From Bacteroidales bacterium (lineage in GTDB: Bacteria > Bacteroidota > Bacteroidia > Bacteroidales > UBA3824), in the NCBI GenBank assembly GCA_024401025.1, contig JAKSLV010000013.1, positions 1-38,038 on the forward strand: a stretch of 38,038 nucleotides of DNA, written 5' to 3'. Shown here in pieces: positions 1 through 7,764 of the stretch; the first letter of the stretch is position 1, and every line of letters begins with the position of its first letter. A program made the translations under genes and the position numbers. A model generated the notes under the pieces. It was not told the origin of the DNA and searched no databases. It saw only the letters and a list, made by a program, of their open reading frames with translations.

Positions 1-54
1 TAGAATACATGCCTGTCACGCATGGGGTCGCGAGTTCGAGTCTCGTCCAGACCG
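1..54 (+). tRNA. tRNA-Asp(GTC), 5' end cut off by window
   Basis: These bases are identical to the last 54 bases of the complete tRNA-Asp that follows at 78, including the anticodon arm with loop CTGTCAC, the T arm and the 3' acceptor strand CCAGACC with discriminator G. The acceptor 5' strand and the start of the D arm lie outside the window. The base after the discriminator starts CTA, so CCA is not encoded here, unlike the second copy. Confidence 0.93.
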
Positions 55-77
55 CTAATTTTGGAAGTGGATAATTT

Positions 78-154
78 GGTTTGGTAGTTCAGTTGGTTAG
101 AATACATGCCTGTCACGCATGGGGTCGCGAGTTCGAGTCTCGTCCAGACCGCCA
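78..154 (+). tRNA. tRNA-Asp(GTC)
   Basis: This is a complete cloverleaf. The acceptor strand GGTTTGG (78-84) pairs with CCAGACC (144-150) with one G-T wobble. The anticodon stem CATGC/GCATG encloses the loop CTGTCAC, giving anticodon GTC at 112-114, and the T loop is TTCGAGT. Discriminator G151 is followed by CCA at 152-154, which may be an encoded 3' end. It is the second of two tandem tRNA-Asp genes, 23 bases after the first, and probably shares its transcript. Confidence 0.96.
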
Positions 155-171
155 GATTCAATTGTTAGTTA

Positions 172-205
172 AGCCTTCAATCAGAAATGGTTGGAGGCTT
201 TTTTT
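172..205 (+). terminator. Rho-independent terminator of the tRNA-Asp pair
   Basis: Arms AGCCTTCAA (172-180) and TTGGAGGCT (191-199), with one wobble pair, form a hairpin followed by a run of T. It lies 17 bases after the second tRNA-Asp. Confidence 0.85.
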
Positions 206-238
206 GTTTATCAGCATTTGATTTTTGAACAAAATTTA

Positions 239-358
239 TCGCACTGATGACACTGATGACACTGATTTTACACAGATTATTATTTTACGTGATATTATCT
301 AAAAAAATCTGTGTAATCTGTGATATCTGTGCGAAACTTCAATTTCGTAGAACTTACG
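239..358. repeat. Composite palindromic intergenic repeat, left copy
   Basis: The left arm begins TCGCACTGATGACAC and runs through repeated TGATGACAC and CACAGATT units. The right arm (302-334) carries ATCTGTGTAATCTGTG and ends ATCTGTGCGA. Together they form a long imperfect inverted repeat around an AT-rich centre. Outside the right arm lies a conserved tail whose reverse complement starts CGTAAGTTCTACGAA. The same tail and CACAGAT units recur at 7380-7414 and 37812-37885. No ORF is present in 155-437; the rest of that gap shows nothing beyond the tRNA terminator. Confidence 0.75.
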
Positions 359-437
359 CTGATAAATCTAATTTTTGGCTAGGTTATTGCACTTGAGGAT
401 ATTGGATATTTATTAACTCTAAAAAAAAACTATAGAA

Positions 438-938
438 ATGAAAGATAATTTCATCAAATGGCTTTGCTGCCTGTTTTTGCTTCTTTCGGCCTCATCGCTT
501 GTATCGTGCGACTGGGACGACGAGGATGACGTATTTTCCGACGATTACGAGTTTTCCTACATAGGTTTGTGGGACCTTAGAAGAGAGGTTGTTGACGATC
601 ACGTGCGTACCACTGTCTACGAAAGTGACCACAACACCGATATGTTTATCGAGTTTAAGGAAAACGGCGATTTCTTCATATATTACAGTCGTAATCTCGG
701 AGAGGGTTATTACGACCTCTGCTACGACGACCATCCCGACAACGCCGGTTACTGGGCAATATCAGGAACCAGGCTTATCCTCAGGTTCGATTCCGATTAC
801 GAGGAGATGTGGAATCTGCAGGACGTTTCCAGAAGATACATGGACCTGGAATACCTCCCATACGAGGGAGAGAGGATGAACAAGCGCCGCCATTGGGAAC
901 GTTTGGATTACGGCCGTGTTCATTTCTTGGACGAGTAG
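438..938 (+). CDS. Small putative surface lipoprotein, acidic
   Basis: The 166-residue product starts with a lipoprotein signal peptide (Lys4, Lys8, hydrophobic core, lipobox LVSC with the lipidated cysteine near residue 24). The mature chain starts CDWDDEDD, an acidic stretch right after the cysteine, which in Bacteroidota is the known type of lipoprotein export signal for surface display. The body has a GLWDL motif followed by alternating beta-rich segments (FIEFKENGDFFIYY, GYWAISGTRLIL). This resembles lipocalin-like folds of small Bacteroidota lipoproteins, but I do not recognise a named family. It stands alone, downstream of the intergenic repeat and converging on the CHAT gene. Function is unknown. 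Confidence 0.85.
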   Translation: MKDNFIKWLCCLFLLLSASSLVSCDWDDEDDVFSDDYEFSYIGLWDLRREVVDDHVRTTVYESDHNTDMFIEFKENGDFFIYYSRNLGEGYYDLCYDDHPDNAGYWAISGTRLILRFDSDYEEMWNLQDVSRRYMDLEYLPYEGERMNKRRHWERLDYGRVHFLDE

Positions 939-956
939 GATTATTAATCATCACAT

Positions 957-997
957 AAAAAAGCCCTTGCGCCGCTATCAGCGCAAGGGCTTTTTTG
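957..997. terminator. Bidirectional terminator
   Basis: A perfect 12-bp stem AAGCCCTTGCGC (961-972) / GCGCAAGGGCTT (981-992) has an 8-base loop, a T run on the plus strand and an A run before it on the other side. It sits between two convergent genes and can serve both the lipoprotein gene and the CHAT gene. Confidence 0.93.
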
Positions 998-1023
998 TTT
1001 GTCTTATATCGGAGAGATGCCGG

Positions 1024-4000
1024 CTAATCCAGCAGGATAAAGGCGGCCCAGTTGAACGGGGTGCTGCCCTTGCGGTCTCGCATCGATATCACGGCCTTGT
1101 AGAAGGCGTCGTGGTTGTTCATCTTCAGGTTGAACATGTTGTTGTAGAAATCTGTCATCAGGATTCGTGTAGACTGGTCGTTTACCGGCCACAGCGACAT
1201 TATCAGGCCCTTGGCTCCCGACAGCTTGAAGGCTCTCTGAAGTCCGAAAACGCCTTCGTCGGTAACGTTGCCCTTGGCGGTCTCGCAGGCCGACAGCACC
1301 ACGAGGTTGGTGTTGGCCAGGTCCATCTCGCTTATCTTGGCCGACGACAGAATCTTGTCGGAGAATGCCAGGCCCGAGTTGTCGAGGCTGTTGGTGCCGC
1401 TCTCGCGGAAAATTCCGTGGGTGGCTATGTGGAGGATGTTTACATCTCCGCCCGATTTATCCAGCAGGCTTTGGGCGGTGGCATCAGTTCCCTGATACGT
1501 GGTGGTGTTTACTCCGTTTTTTATCAGGCAGGCGCTTACATCGTTCATCTCCACCAGGGTGCCGGGCAGGAAGTTGATGCTCTCGCCGCGCGATTCCGAC
1601 TGGCTGTCGCCTCCGTACTGGTATTCGATGCCGCCGTACACCAAGGCATTCTTGTTGGCGGTGGGCTTTGCCTTTGCCACCAGGTCGCGGGTGGATGATA
1701 TGCGCTCCACGTGGTATCTCTGGCAGAAAACGCTGTCGCCATCCATCGGGGCGTATTCTATGGCCATCGTGTGCAGAATGCCCTTGGGGGCAAAATATAT
1801 GTGGCAGCCCGGGAAGAGGTATTTATCTAGCCGGCTCCATATCATATCGTACATGGCGGTGGATTCGTAGGGCATATACATGAAGTCGCAGTCCTTGTCG
1901 GTGGCCTTGGCGATGGCCATCTTGAGCTCGCGCTCCTCAAAAAGCGGCACGGCCTCGGGCGATTTCAGCTTTGGAGTAAGCACAAAAGCCTGATACATGT
2001 TGTTGCTGCTCTTGAAAAACTCTATCGCCACGTCGTTTTTGCCCAGCGATTTCCTTACGTCCTGCCATCCCATGTTGATGTTTTGCGATAGGTCGGCAGC
2101 CTCAGCACTCATAGTCATAAGCTGGTGGCCTATGTTGGAGTTCCGTATCTTGATGTCGTTGTAGGCGGCGTCGCGCAGCTTTTCGGGCTTGCGGGCCTGC
2201 TCCTTCAGGTATTGTCCGTTTTCCTGATACTCGGCATAGAATTTCTGGATCTCGGCATTGTTGCAGTTTCTTATATAGCTGTTGAAGGCGGTCTCCGACG
2301 ATAGCAGCAGACCCTTGCAGAGCAGCTCGTAGTCGTAGAAAATTCCCGGAGCGGTCTTCTCTATCTTGTCGTAGTTTTGGCCCAGGATGTAAAACTCGTT
2401 CACCAGAGGCTCTATCTCGCTCTCGTAGAACGAGGTCTTCTCCTGGGTGGTCATAAACGAGAACATGTCGTGAATCTGGCCCTTTGTAAGGCTCATCCAC
2501 CGGTTCATGTATATGGCGGCGTTCTCAAAGTCCTTAAGCCTGTTGTATGCTCTGGCAATGTCGGAGATTATGGAAATGTATTCCTGGCTGTTCTCTCCCG
2601 TGCAGGTCTTTATTATTGGCTCGGCCTTCAGGTAACATTCCAGCATCTTGTCCATATTGTTCTGACGTCCGTATACGTTGCCGATTATTTCAATAATCTG
2701 TGTTCGCTCGTAGCTGTCCTGCCCGTATACGGCAATGGCTGTAAGCTCGGCGGCGTCCAGGAACCTAAGCGCGTCGGCGTATTCGTCGTTGTTGTAATAC
2801 GATAGGGCAATCTCTTTCAGCAGCTTGTATCCGGCCTTGTTGTTGCGGCCGTGGTTGCTTTCCATCTCTTGCAGTATCATATCCAGAAGGCTGGTGTAGT
2901 CGCTGTGGCGGCCCATGGTGTGCAGCATGTTGGCGTTCGATATTATCATTGAGGTAAGATACTCGGCGTCGGTGTATTCCATCTTTCCTATCTTGGCGCA
3001 CAGGGCGTTGGATATCTCCAATACCACGTCGGCGTTGGTCTTGTTTCCGTTTCCCTGATACTCCACATTATATATCTGCGCCATTATCAGCATCGATTTT
3101 GCCCGGTAGTGGGCCTCGTTGTCCAAGTCCCTGAGGCTCTGGTATATGAACGCTATGTTCTGCATTATCACCGATGCGTTAAGGCTGTTTTCCATCTGGT
3201 TTTCCTTCAGGTAGTCCAGCACCTCGTTGTAGTAGTCAACGGCTTTCTGAGGCTTTCCCGTTTTCATGAGGCAGTTGCCCACATTGTTCAGGAACTGCAT
3301 CAGGAGCTCGGGATGTGTTTCCTTATTCTTCCTCAGGATGTCGAGGGCCTTTTGTCCGTAAACATAGGCCTCCTGATACATGGCCGAGTTGTATTTCTGC
3401 CAAAACTGCTCCATGTTGTATTCGGCGCTGTTTTTGTCGCCTTTTTTTCCTGAAGCTGATGCTGATGCCGAGCCCTGTATGTGCGATTTGGCCATTGCCA
3501 GGTTGTTGCCGAGATTTATGGTGTTGGCGTGGCCGCTGCCCAGCAGAGCCTTCGAGAGGTTGTAGGCCTCCTGATAACATTCCACCTCCTTCTCGAAATC
3601 GCTGGTGGCCGAATACGAGTAAGCCAGATTGATGGTGGCCGACAGGTATCCGTCGGTGGATCCCAGGTTTTTCAGCCTCATCTTTTCACGGGTTTGGGAT
3701 AGCAGCTGAATTGCCAGCTGATACTCCTTGGCCTGCACAAGGTCGTTGCCGAGATTTGGGAAAGTGTAGTTGTCGTCAAAGGATACTGTTTTCCAGCCAT
3801 CGGCGGCGGCCAGAATCCTTACGGCCTTTTTAGTGATTCCCTGCCAGCCCTCGCCGTTGCATCCTGATATGTCCACGCCCTCCTTGTATGCCATCGAGTT
3901 CATCAGCTTGTTGTAATACCTGATGCTGGTGGCATAGTCCTTAAGGGCCGACGACGTGGTTGGAATCTGACTCAGCAGCGTCAGGTACGAATTTGTGGTG

Positions 4001-4305
4001 GTGTCGCCGGCGTTTTCCATAACCTCCAGCATCTCGGTGTAGCATTTCTGACTCTTGGCAAACTCCTTGGTTTGCTGATAGCATTGCGCCAGACCGTTCA
4101 TCACGTCGAAATAATCCTGGTTGTGCTTGTCGGCCATCGATTTGTTGACGCATTGCAGGGCCTTCTCGCCACATTCTATGGCTTTCTTGAAATCGCCGCT
4201 GCCCATTATGGAATACATCTGGTCAATAAGCGGCGTGCAGTCGCTCTGAGCCATGGACGCGTGTCCCATCATCAGCGCCATGGCAATTGTAATTATTCTC
4301 TTCAT
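1024..4305 (-). CDS. Secreted TPR-CHAT protein (putative caspase-like cysteine peptidase)
   Basis: The 1093-residue protein has a Sec signal peptide (MKRIITIAMALMMGHASMAQ). Many TPR-like helical repeats follow, roughly residues 25-620. The C-terminal CHAT domain of about 300 residues has both halves of the caspase-type dyad: His963 in HIATHG and Cys1007 in LSACETA. They are followed by the usual GLQRAF and SLWPV segments. CHAT is a clan CD peptidase fold; some members are proven proteases, such as the TPR-CHAT partner of type III-E CRISPR effectors, while many others are untested. The signal peptide places this one in the periplasm or outside. The gene lies 56 bases after aat on the same strand, and I see no promoter in the gap, so it is probably the last gene of the clpS-clpA-aat operon. 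Substrate and trigger are unknown. Confidence 0.9.
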   Translation of the reverse strand: MKRIITIAMALMMGHASMAQSDCTPLIDQMYSIMGSGDFKKAIECGEKALQCVNKSMADKHNQDYFDVMNGLAQCYQQTKEFAKSQKCYTEMLEVMENAGDTTTNSYLTLLSQIPTTSSALKDYATSIRYYNKLMNSMAYKEGVDISGCNGEGWQGITKKAVRILAAADGWKTVSFDDNYTFPNLGNDLVQAKEYQLAIQLLSQTREKMRLKNLGSTDGYLSATINLAYSYSATSDFEKEVECYQEAYNLSKALLGSGHANTINLGNNLAMAKSHIQGSASASASGKKGDKNSAEYNMEQFWQKYNSAMYQEAYVYGQKALDILRKNKETHPELLMQFLNNVGNCLMKTGKPQKAVDYYNEVLDYLKENQMENSLNASVIMQNIAFIYQSLRDLDNEAHYRAKSMLIMAQIYNVEYQGNGNKTNADVVLEISNALCAKIGKMEYTDAEYLTSMIISNANMLHTMGRHSDYTSLLDMILQEMESNHGRNNKAGYKLLKEIALSYYNNDEYADALRFLDAAELTAIAVYGQDSYERTQIIEIIGNVYGRQNNMDKMLECYLKAEPIIKTCTGENSQEYISIISDIARAYNRLKDFENAAIYMNRWMSLTKGQIHDMFSFMTTQEKTSFYESEIEPLVNEFYILGQNYDKIEKTAPGIFYDYELLCKGLLLSSETAFNSYIRNCNNAEIQKFYAEYQENGQYLKEQARKPEKLRDAAYNDIKIRNSNIGHQLMTMSAEAADLSQNINMGWQDVRKSLGKNDVAIEFFKSSNNMYQAFVLTPKLKSPEAVPLFEERELKMAIAKATDKDCDFMYMPYESTAMYDMIWSRLDKYLFPGCHIYFAPKGILHTMAIEYAPMDGDSVFCQRYHVERISSTRDLVAKAKPTANKNALVYGGIEYQYGGDSQSESRGESINFLPGTLVEMNDVSACLIKNGVNTTTYQGTDATAQSLLDKSGGDVNILHIATHGIFRESGTNSLDNSGLAFSDKILSSAKISEMDLANTNLVVLSACETAKGNVTDEGVFGLQRAFKLSGAKGLIMSLWPVNDQSTRILMTDFYNNMFNLKMNNHDAFYKAVISMRDRKGSTPFNWAAFILLD

Positions 4306-4342
4306 TTTTGGATATTTTTGTTATTTGTATAGTTAACGAGAG

Positions 4343-4362
4343 ATCTGTGCGAAAAAACAGAT
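4343..4362. repeat. Small hairpin related to the CACAGAT repeat
   Basis: ATCTGT (4343-4348) pairs with ACAGAT (4357-4362), with loop GCGAAAAA. The sequence ATCTGTGCGA also ends the left composite repeat. It lies directly after the aat stop codon on the minus strand, in the gap before the CHAT gene. Confidence 0.5.
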
Positions 4363-5030
4363 TACATATTCCTCATATATTCCTCGTAGGTGATGTGTAC
4401 ACCTCCCATCGATTTCAGGTGTGGAGTCTCCATCTGGCAGTCTATCATCTGCACGCCGTTTTCCTTGAGCAGCATTGCCAGATAGATGAGAGCCAGTTTC
4501 GACGCGCTGGGCTTGAGCGAGAACATGCTCTCGCCGCAGAAAATTTTCCCGGCCATCACGCCGTATAGTCCGCCTGCCAGCTGTTGATCCTGGTCCCAGA
4601 CCTCCACGCTGTAGGCGTTTCCCATCTTGTGGAGCTCGGTGTATGCGGCAGTAATCTCGGGACCCAGCCAGGCGCCCTCCTCGTCCTTGCGCAGGGCGCC
4701 GCAGTTTCTTATCACCGATTCAAAATCCTGATTGAACGACACCTCGTATTTGCCGCTGTTTATCAGATTGCGCATCGAGTGGGATATGTGTACCTTGTCG
4801 GTGTATATCACAAACCTGTCCAATGGGCAATACCATTGAATCCGTGGCTCCTCGCCGGGTGCGAGATTATCGCCCCAGTCTTCCTTCTTGAAGGGATACC
4901 AGGGGAAAATTCCGTGGCTGTAGGCCAGCAGCAGTCTCTCGGGGCTTAGGTCGCCGCCCACTGCTATAAGGCCGTCAGTGCCTCCCTCGGGATCGGGGAA
5001 CCACAGGTCGTCGTCTAATCTGTATACCAT
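4362..5030 (-). CDS. aat: Leucyl/phenylalanyl-tRNA--protein transferase
   Basis: Aat moves Leu or Phe from aminoacyl-tRNA to proteins with N-terminal Arg or Lys, making a primary N-degron that ClpS reads. The 222-residue length is normal for the family. Conserved landmarks are present in order: the N-terminal WFPDPE and GGDLSPERLL segments, HGIFPWY, WYCPLDR, GAWLGPEI with AYTELHKMGNAYSVEVW, GGLYGV, CGESMFS, ASKLAL and DCQ. It starts 9 bases after the clpA stop, so the two genes are almost certainly co-transcribed. The pairing of aat with clpA and clpS fits a dedicated N-degron operon. The protein is cytoplasmic and has no unusual residues that I can see. Confidence 0.97.
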   Translation of the reverse strand: MVYRLDDDLWFPDPEGGTDGLIAVGGDLSPERLLLAYSHGIFPWYPFKKEDWGDNLAPGEEPRIQWYCPLDRFVIYTDKVHISHSMRNLINSGKYEVSFNQDFESVIRNCGALRKDEEGAWLGPEITAAYTELHKMGNAYSVEVWDQDQQLAGGLYGVMAGKIFCGESMFSLKPSASKLALIYLAMLLKENGVQMIDCQMETPHLKSMGGVHITYEEYMRNM

Positions 5031-5039
5031 ATAATATAT

Positions 5040-7349
5040 CTACTTTGCTATTTTCATCTCTCCATCAGCGAAATCCACTTTGGCCACGCCGCCCTTCTTA
5101 AGCTTGCCGAAAAGTATCTCCCTCATCAGCAATGGATTCAGCATCTGGTTTATCACGCGGTCGATCTCTCTGGCGCCATACTGCGGCGAGAAACCGCGCC
5201 TGAGCAACTCCTTTTCGGCAGCCTCAGAAATCTCCAGACTGATGTTCTTGGGCGACAGGCGTTCCCTGAGCTCGCCGATTTTTTTCTGAAGTATCAGGCC
5301 GGCCATCTTCTCGCTGATGTCGTTGAACATCACTGTGGCCGTAAGTCGGTTGATGAACTCGGGCTTGAAGGTTTTCTTTACGGCGGTCATCATTGCCGAG
5401 CCCACCGTGGCGCCGTTGAAACCCACTGTGGACTGATGCGCGTACTGGGCTCCGGCGTTGGATGTCATCACCAGTATCACGTGGCGGAAGTCGGATTTCT
5501 GACCCTTGTTGTCGGTGAGGCTGGCGTAGTCCATTATCTGGAGTAGAATGTTGTAGATGTCGCTGTGGGCTTTCTCTATCTCGTCGAGCAGCAGCACGCA
5601 GTTGGGGTTTTTGCGGATGGCGTCGGTAAGCAGGCCTCCGTCGTCGTAGCCCACGTATCCGGCGGGGCTTCCTATCAGCTTGGCCACCGTGTGTTTCTCG
5701 GTGTATTCGCTCATGTCGAAACGTATCAGCTCCAGGTTCAGCTCCTTGGCCAGCACCTTCACGATCTCGGTTTTTCCCACGCCGGTCTGTCCCACAAATA
5801 GGAGAGAGGCTATGGGTTTCTGCATGTCGAGGAGTCCGGCCTTGCTCATCTGGATGCTCTCCACCACCTGGCGCACGGCCTCGTCCTGTCCGTAGATCTT
5901 GGCTTTGATGTTGGCCTCCAGGTTTTTCAGGATCAGGGTCTCGTCGTTGTTGTCGATGTCGGGGATGTTGCTTAGCTTGCATACCTTCTGCACCATCTCG
6001 GCTATCAGCTTTTTCTCCACCCACGGCTTCATAGTCTCGCCGTCTCCGTTTATTATCGGGTGAATCTCGCGGTATGCTCCGGCCTCGTCCACCAGGTCGA
6101 TGGCCTTTTCGGGCAGGTGGCGGTTGCTGATGTATTTCTGGCTCATCTCCACGGCGTAGCGCGCTATCTGTTTCTTGTTGCGGTAGGTTACGTGGTGGTA
6201 TTTCTCGTAAATCGGCATCAGGGCCTCCAGTATCTGAGTGGCCTCGTCGGTGGACGGCTCGCAAATCTCTATTGTCTGGAATCTGCGTGAGAGGGCCTTG
6301 TTTTTCTGGAAATGCTTGTTGTATTCCTGATACGTGGTGGTGCCTATGAACCTGATGTTTTCCCTGTCCATGTATTGCAGCAGCATCTGGGATGCGTCGT
6401 TGCTGTTTTCGGAATTGGCGCCCATGCCTATCATCGTGTGCATGTCGTCGATGTATACCACGGCGCTCTTGCTCTGCGATATGCCTTCCATGATGGCCTT
6501 TATGCGTTTCTCGAAATCGCCGCGGAACTGCGATCCGGCCAGCACCGCCGTCATGTCGATCTGGAAGAAGTCGGCCTGGCTGATGCTTTCTGTTGTGTAT
6601 ATGGTGTTCTCGGCAATTCCACGCAGCAGGCCGTATACCATGGCGGTTTTTCCCACGCCGCTCTCGCCAATGTATAGCACGTTGTGGCGTCCGCGTTTCT
6701 TGAGTACGTGCACGGTGCGCTCCAGCTCGTCGGCGCGGCCGATAAGCGGATTGTGGTCGGTGTAGTTGTCGTTGATGCGGGTTACATAGTTTCGCCAGTC
6801 CACCTCGGGCTCGATGTTTGCGTTTTGCTGATATTCGGCGTCATAATCGTCCATTATGGAGCTGAATTCGTCGTCGGAATCAAACCTCAGGTTGGGGTTG
6901 TTCTCTATCTCGGTGAGCGATACCAGCAGCTTGCCGGCCATCTCCTCCACGGGGATGTTCATATTGGATATGATGTAGTCCTTTACGGGACATTCCTCCT
7001 TCAGGTTCAGTATGCCCAGTATCATCTCGAACACTCCCAGCTCCTTCTTCTTGAGGGTTTTGGCAAGGCGCTCAGCCGATTGCAGCGCCATGGCCATGTT
7101 CATGGAGCTCTCTATGGTGTAGTTGCTTTTGCCCGGCACTTTTTCCTGCTCTCTCAGGTACTGGCCAAGGAAGCTCATGAGTTTTTTCTTGCTGACTCCG
7201 GCATCCGTAAATTCCTGACACACACATTCCAGGCCCAAGGCGCCGTAGTACATGAAGTGTTCGGGTGTTACGAACTCGTGTCGCTCCTTGAAGACGTTTT
7301 CCACCACGTCGCCAAGAATCTGGTCGAGCAAAAATGACTGTTTTAACAT
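5040..7349 (-). CDS. clpA: ATP-dependent Clp protease ATP-binding subunit ClpA
   Basis: ClpA is the AAA+ unfoldase that feeds ClpS-delivered N-degron substrates to ClpP. The 769 residues comprise a Clp N-domain (1-145), an acidic linker, a D1 ring (Walker A GESGVGKT at 228-235) and a D2 ring (Walker A GQTGVGKT at 520-527; Walker B LLLDE, Asp589-Glu590). The D2 loop contains VGF at 642-644, the position of the IGF/IGL tripeptide that docks in ClpP. There is no ClpB/ClpC-type middle domain, which separates it from the ClpC at 31613. D1 Walker B reads YIDDMH, with Asp302 where the catalytic Glu usually stands. The gene lies 63 bases after clpS and 9 bases before aat. clpP is not in this window. 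Confidence 0.96.
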   Translation of the reverse strand: MLKQSFLLDQILGDVVENVFKERHEFVTPEHFMYYGALGLECVCQEFTDAGVSKKKLMSFLGQYLREQEKVPGKSNYTIESSMNMAMALQSAERLAKTLKKKELGVFEMILGILNLKEECPVKDYIISNMNIPVEEMAGKLLVSLTEIENNPNLRFDSDDEFSSIMDDYDAEYQQNANIEPEVDWRNYVTRINDNYTDHNPLIGRADELERTVHVLKKRGRHNVLYIGESGVGKTAMVYGLLRGIAENTIYTTESISQADFFQIDMTAVLAGSQFRGDFEKRIKAIMEGISQSKSAVVYIDDMHTMIGMGANSENSNDASQMLLQYMDRENIRFIGTTTYQEYNKHFQKNKALSRRFQTIEICEPSTDEATQILEALMPIYEKYHHVTYRNKKQIARYAVEMSQKYISNRHLPEKAIDLVDEAGAYREIHPIINGDGETMKPWVEKKLIAEMVQKVCKLSNIPDIDNNDETLILKNLEANIKAKIYGQDEAVRQVVESIQMSKAGLLDMQKPIASLLFVGQTGVGKTEIVKVLAKELNLELIRFDMSEYTEKHTVAKLIGSPAGYVGYDDGGLLTDAIRKNPNCVLLLDEIEKAHSDIYNILLQIMDYASLTDNKGQKSDFRHVILVMTSNAGAQYAHQSTVGFNGATVGSAMMTAVKKTFKPEFINRLTATVMFNDISEKMAGLILQKKIGELRERLSPKNISLEISEAAEKELLRRGFSPQYGAREIDRVINQMLNPLLMREILFGKLKKGGVAKVDFADGEMKIAK

Positions 7350-7379
7350 ATATTGAATCTTGTTTTGCTATTATATAAT

Positions 7380-7414
7380 CGTAAGTTCAACGAATTGTTT
7401 TTATCGCACAGATT
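7380..7414. repeat. Composite repeat, short copy between clpS and clpA
   Basis: CGTAAGTTCAACGAATTG followed by ATCGCACAGATT matches the conserved end of the repeat at 239-358 (read in reverse) and at 37812. The last bases run into the clpS stop codon on the minus strand. Confidence 0.55.
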
Positions 7415-7715
7415 ATGCAGGCTCGGCAGTAAGCTTCAGGGGGAAACCGGCCTCGGTGGCCATACGTTTCACCTTGAATATCTTGCTGTTGGCGATGTCG
7501 TAGGTGTATATGCCCACCACGGCCTGGCCCTCGTTGTGGATTGTAAGCATCAGGAACTCGGCCTCCTTCTTGCTCTTGAAGAAAACCTGGGTGAGCACCA
7601 TCACCACAAAATCCATTGTGGTTTTGTCGTCGTTGTGCATTATCACCTTGTATTTCCTGGGCTGTATGGTGTCCACCCTCTTGCGCTCGCGGGTGGATGT
7701 TTTCTCTTGTGGCAT
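7413..7715 (-). CDS. clpS: ATP-dependent Clp protease adaptor ClpS
   Basis: ClpS binds N-terminal Leu, Phe, Tyr or Trp and hands such proteins to the ClpA N-domain. The 100-residue product has the flexible N-terminal tail and the family core: KVIMHNDDKTTMDFVV (the HNDD/TM region that forms the N-degron pocket), a helix with VLTQVF, the LTIHNEGQAVVGIYTYDIA segment, and the terminal FPLKLTAE strand. The gene begins the clpS-clpA-aat series, 49 bases after the thioesterase gene, and no clear promoter is visible in that gap. It probably shares a transcript with the thioesterase and the two genes that follow. Confidence 0.97.
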   Translation of the reverse strand: MPQEKTSTRERKRVDTIQPRKYKVIMHNDDKTTMDFVVMVLTQVFFKSKKEAEFLMLTIHNEGQAVVGIYTYDIANSKIFKVKRMATEAGFPLKLTAEPA

Positions 7716-7764
7716 ATATAATATGTGTATGGTTGTTACAATCGAATAAATGGATCTTATCCTT

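Noticed and set aside
239-334. CRISPR-like repeats
   Set aside because: The units are short, nearly contiguous and arranged as a palindrome, with no regular spacers and no cas genes.
916-1698. 260-residue plus-strand frame antisense to the CHAT gene
   Set aside because: It runs through the terminator at 957-997 and lies opposite the conserved CHAT catalytic region.
5224-6264. 346-residue Arg/Gly-rich frame within clpA
   Set aside because: It overlaps clpA on the same strand in another frame; the low-complexity arginine-rich translation is typical of a shifted reading of a real gene.
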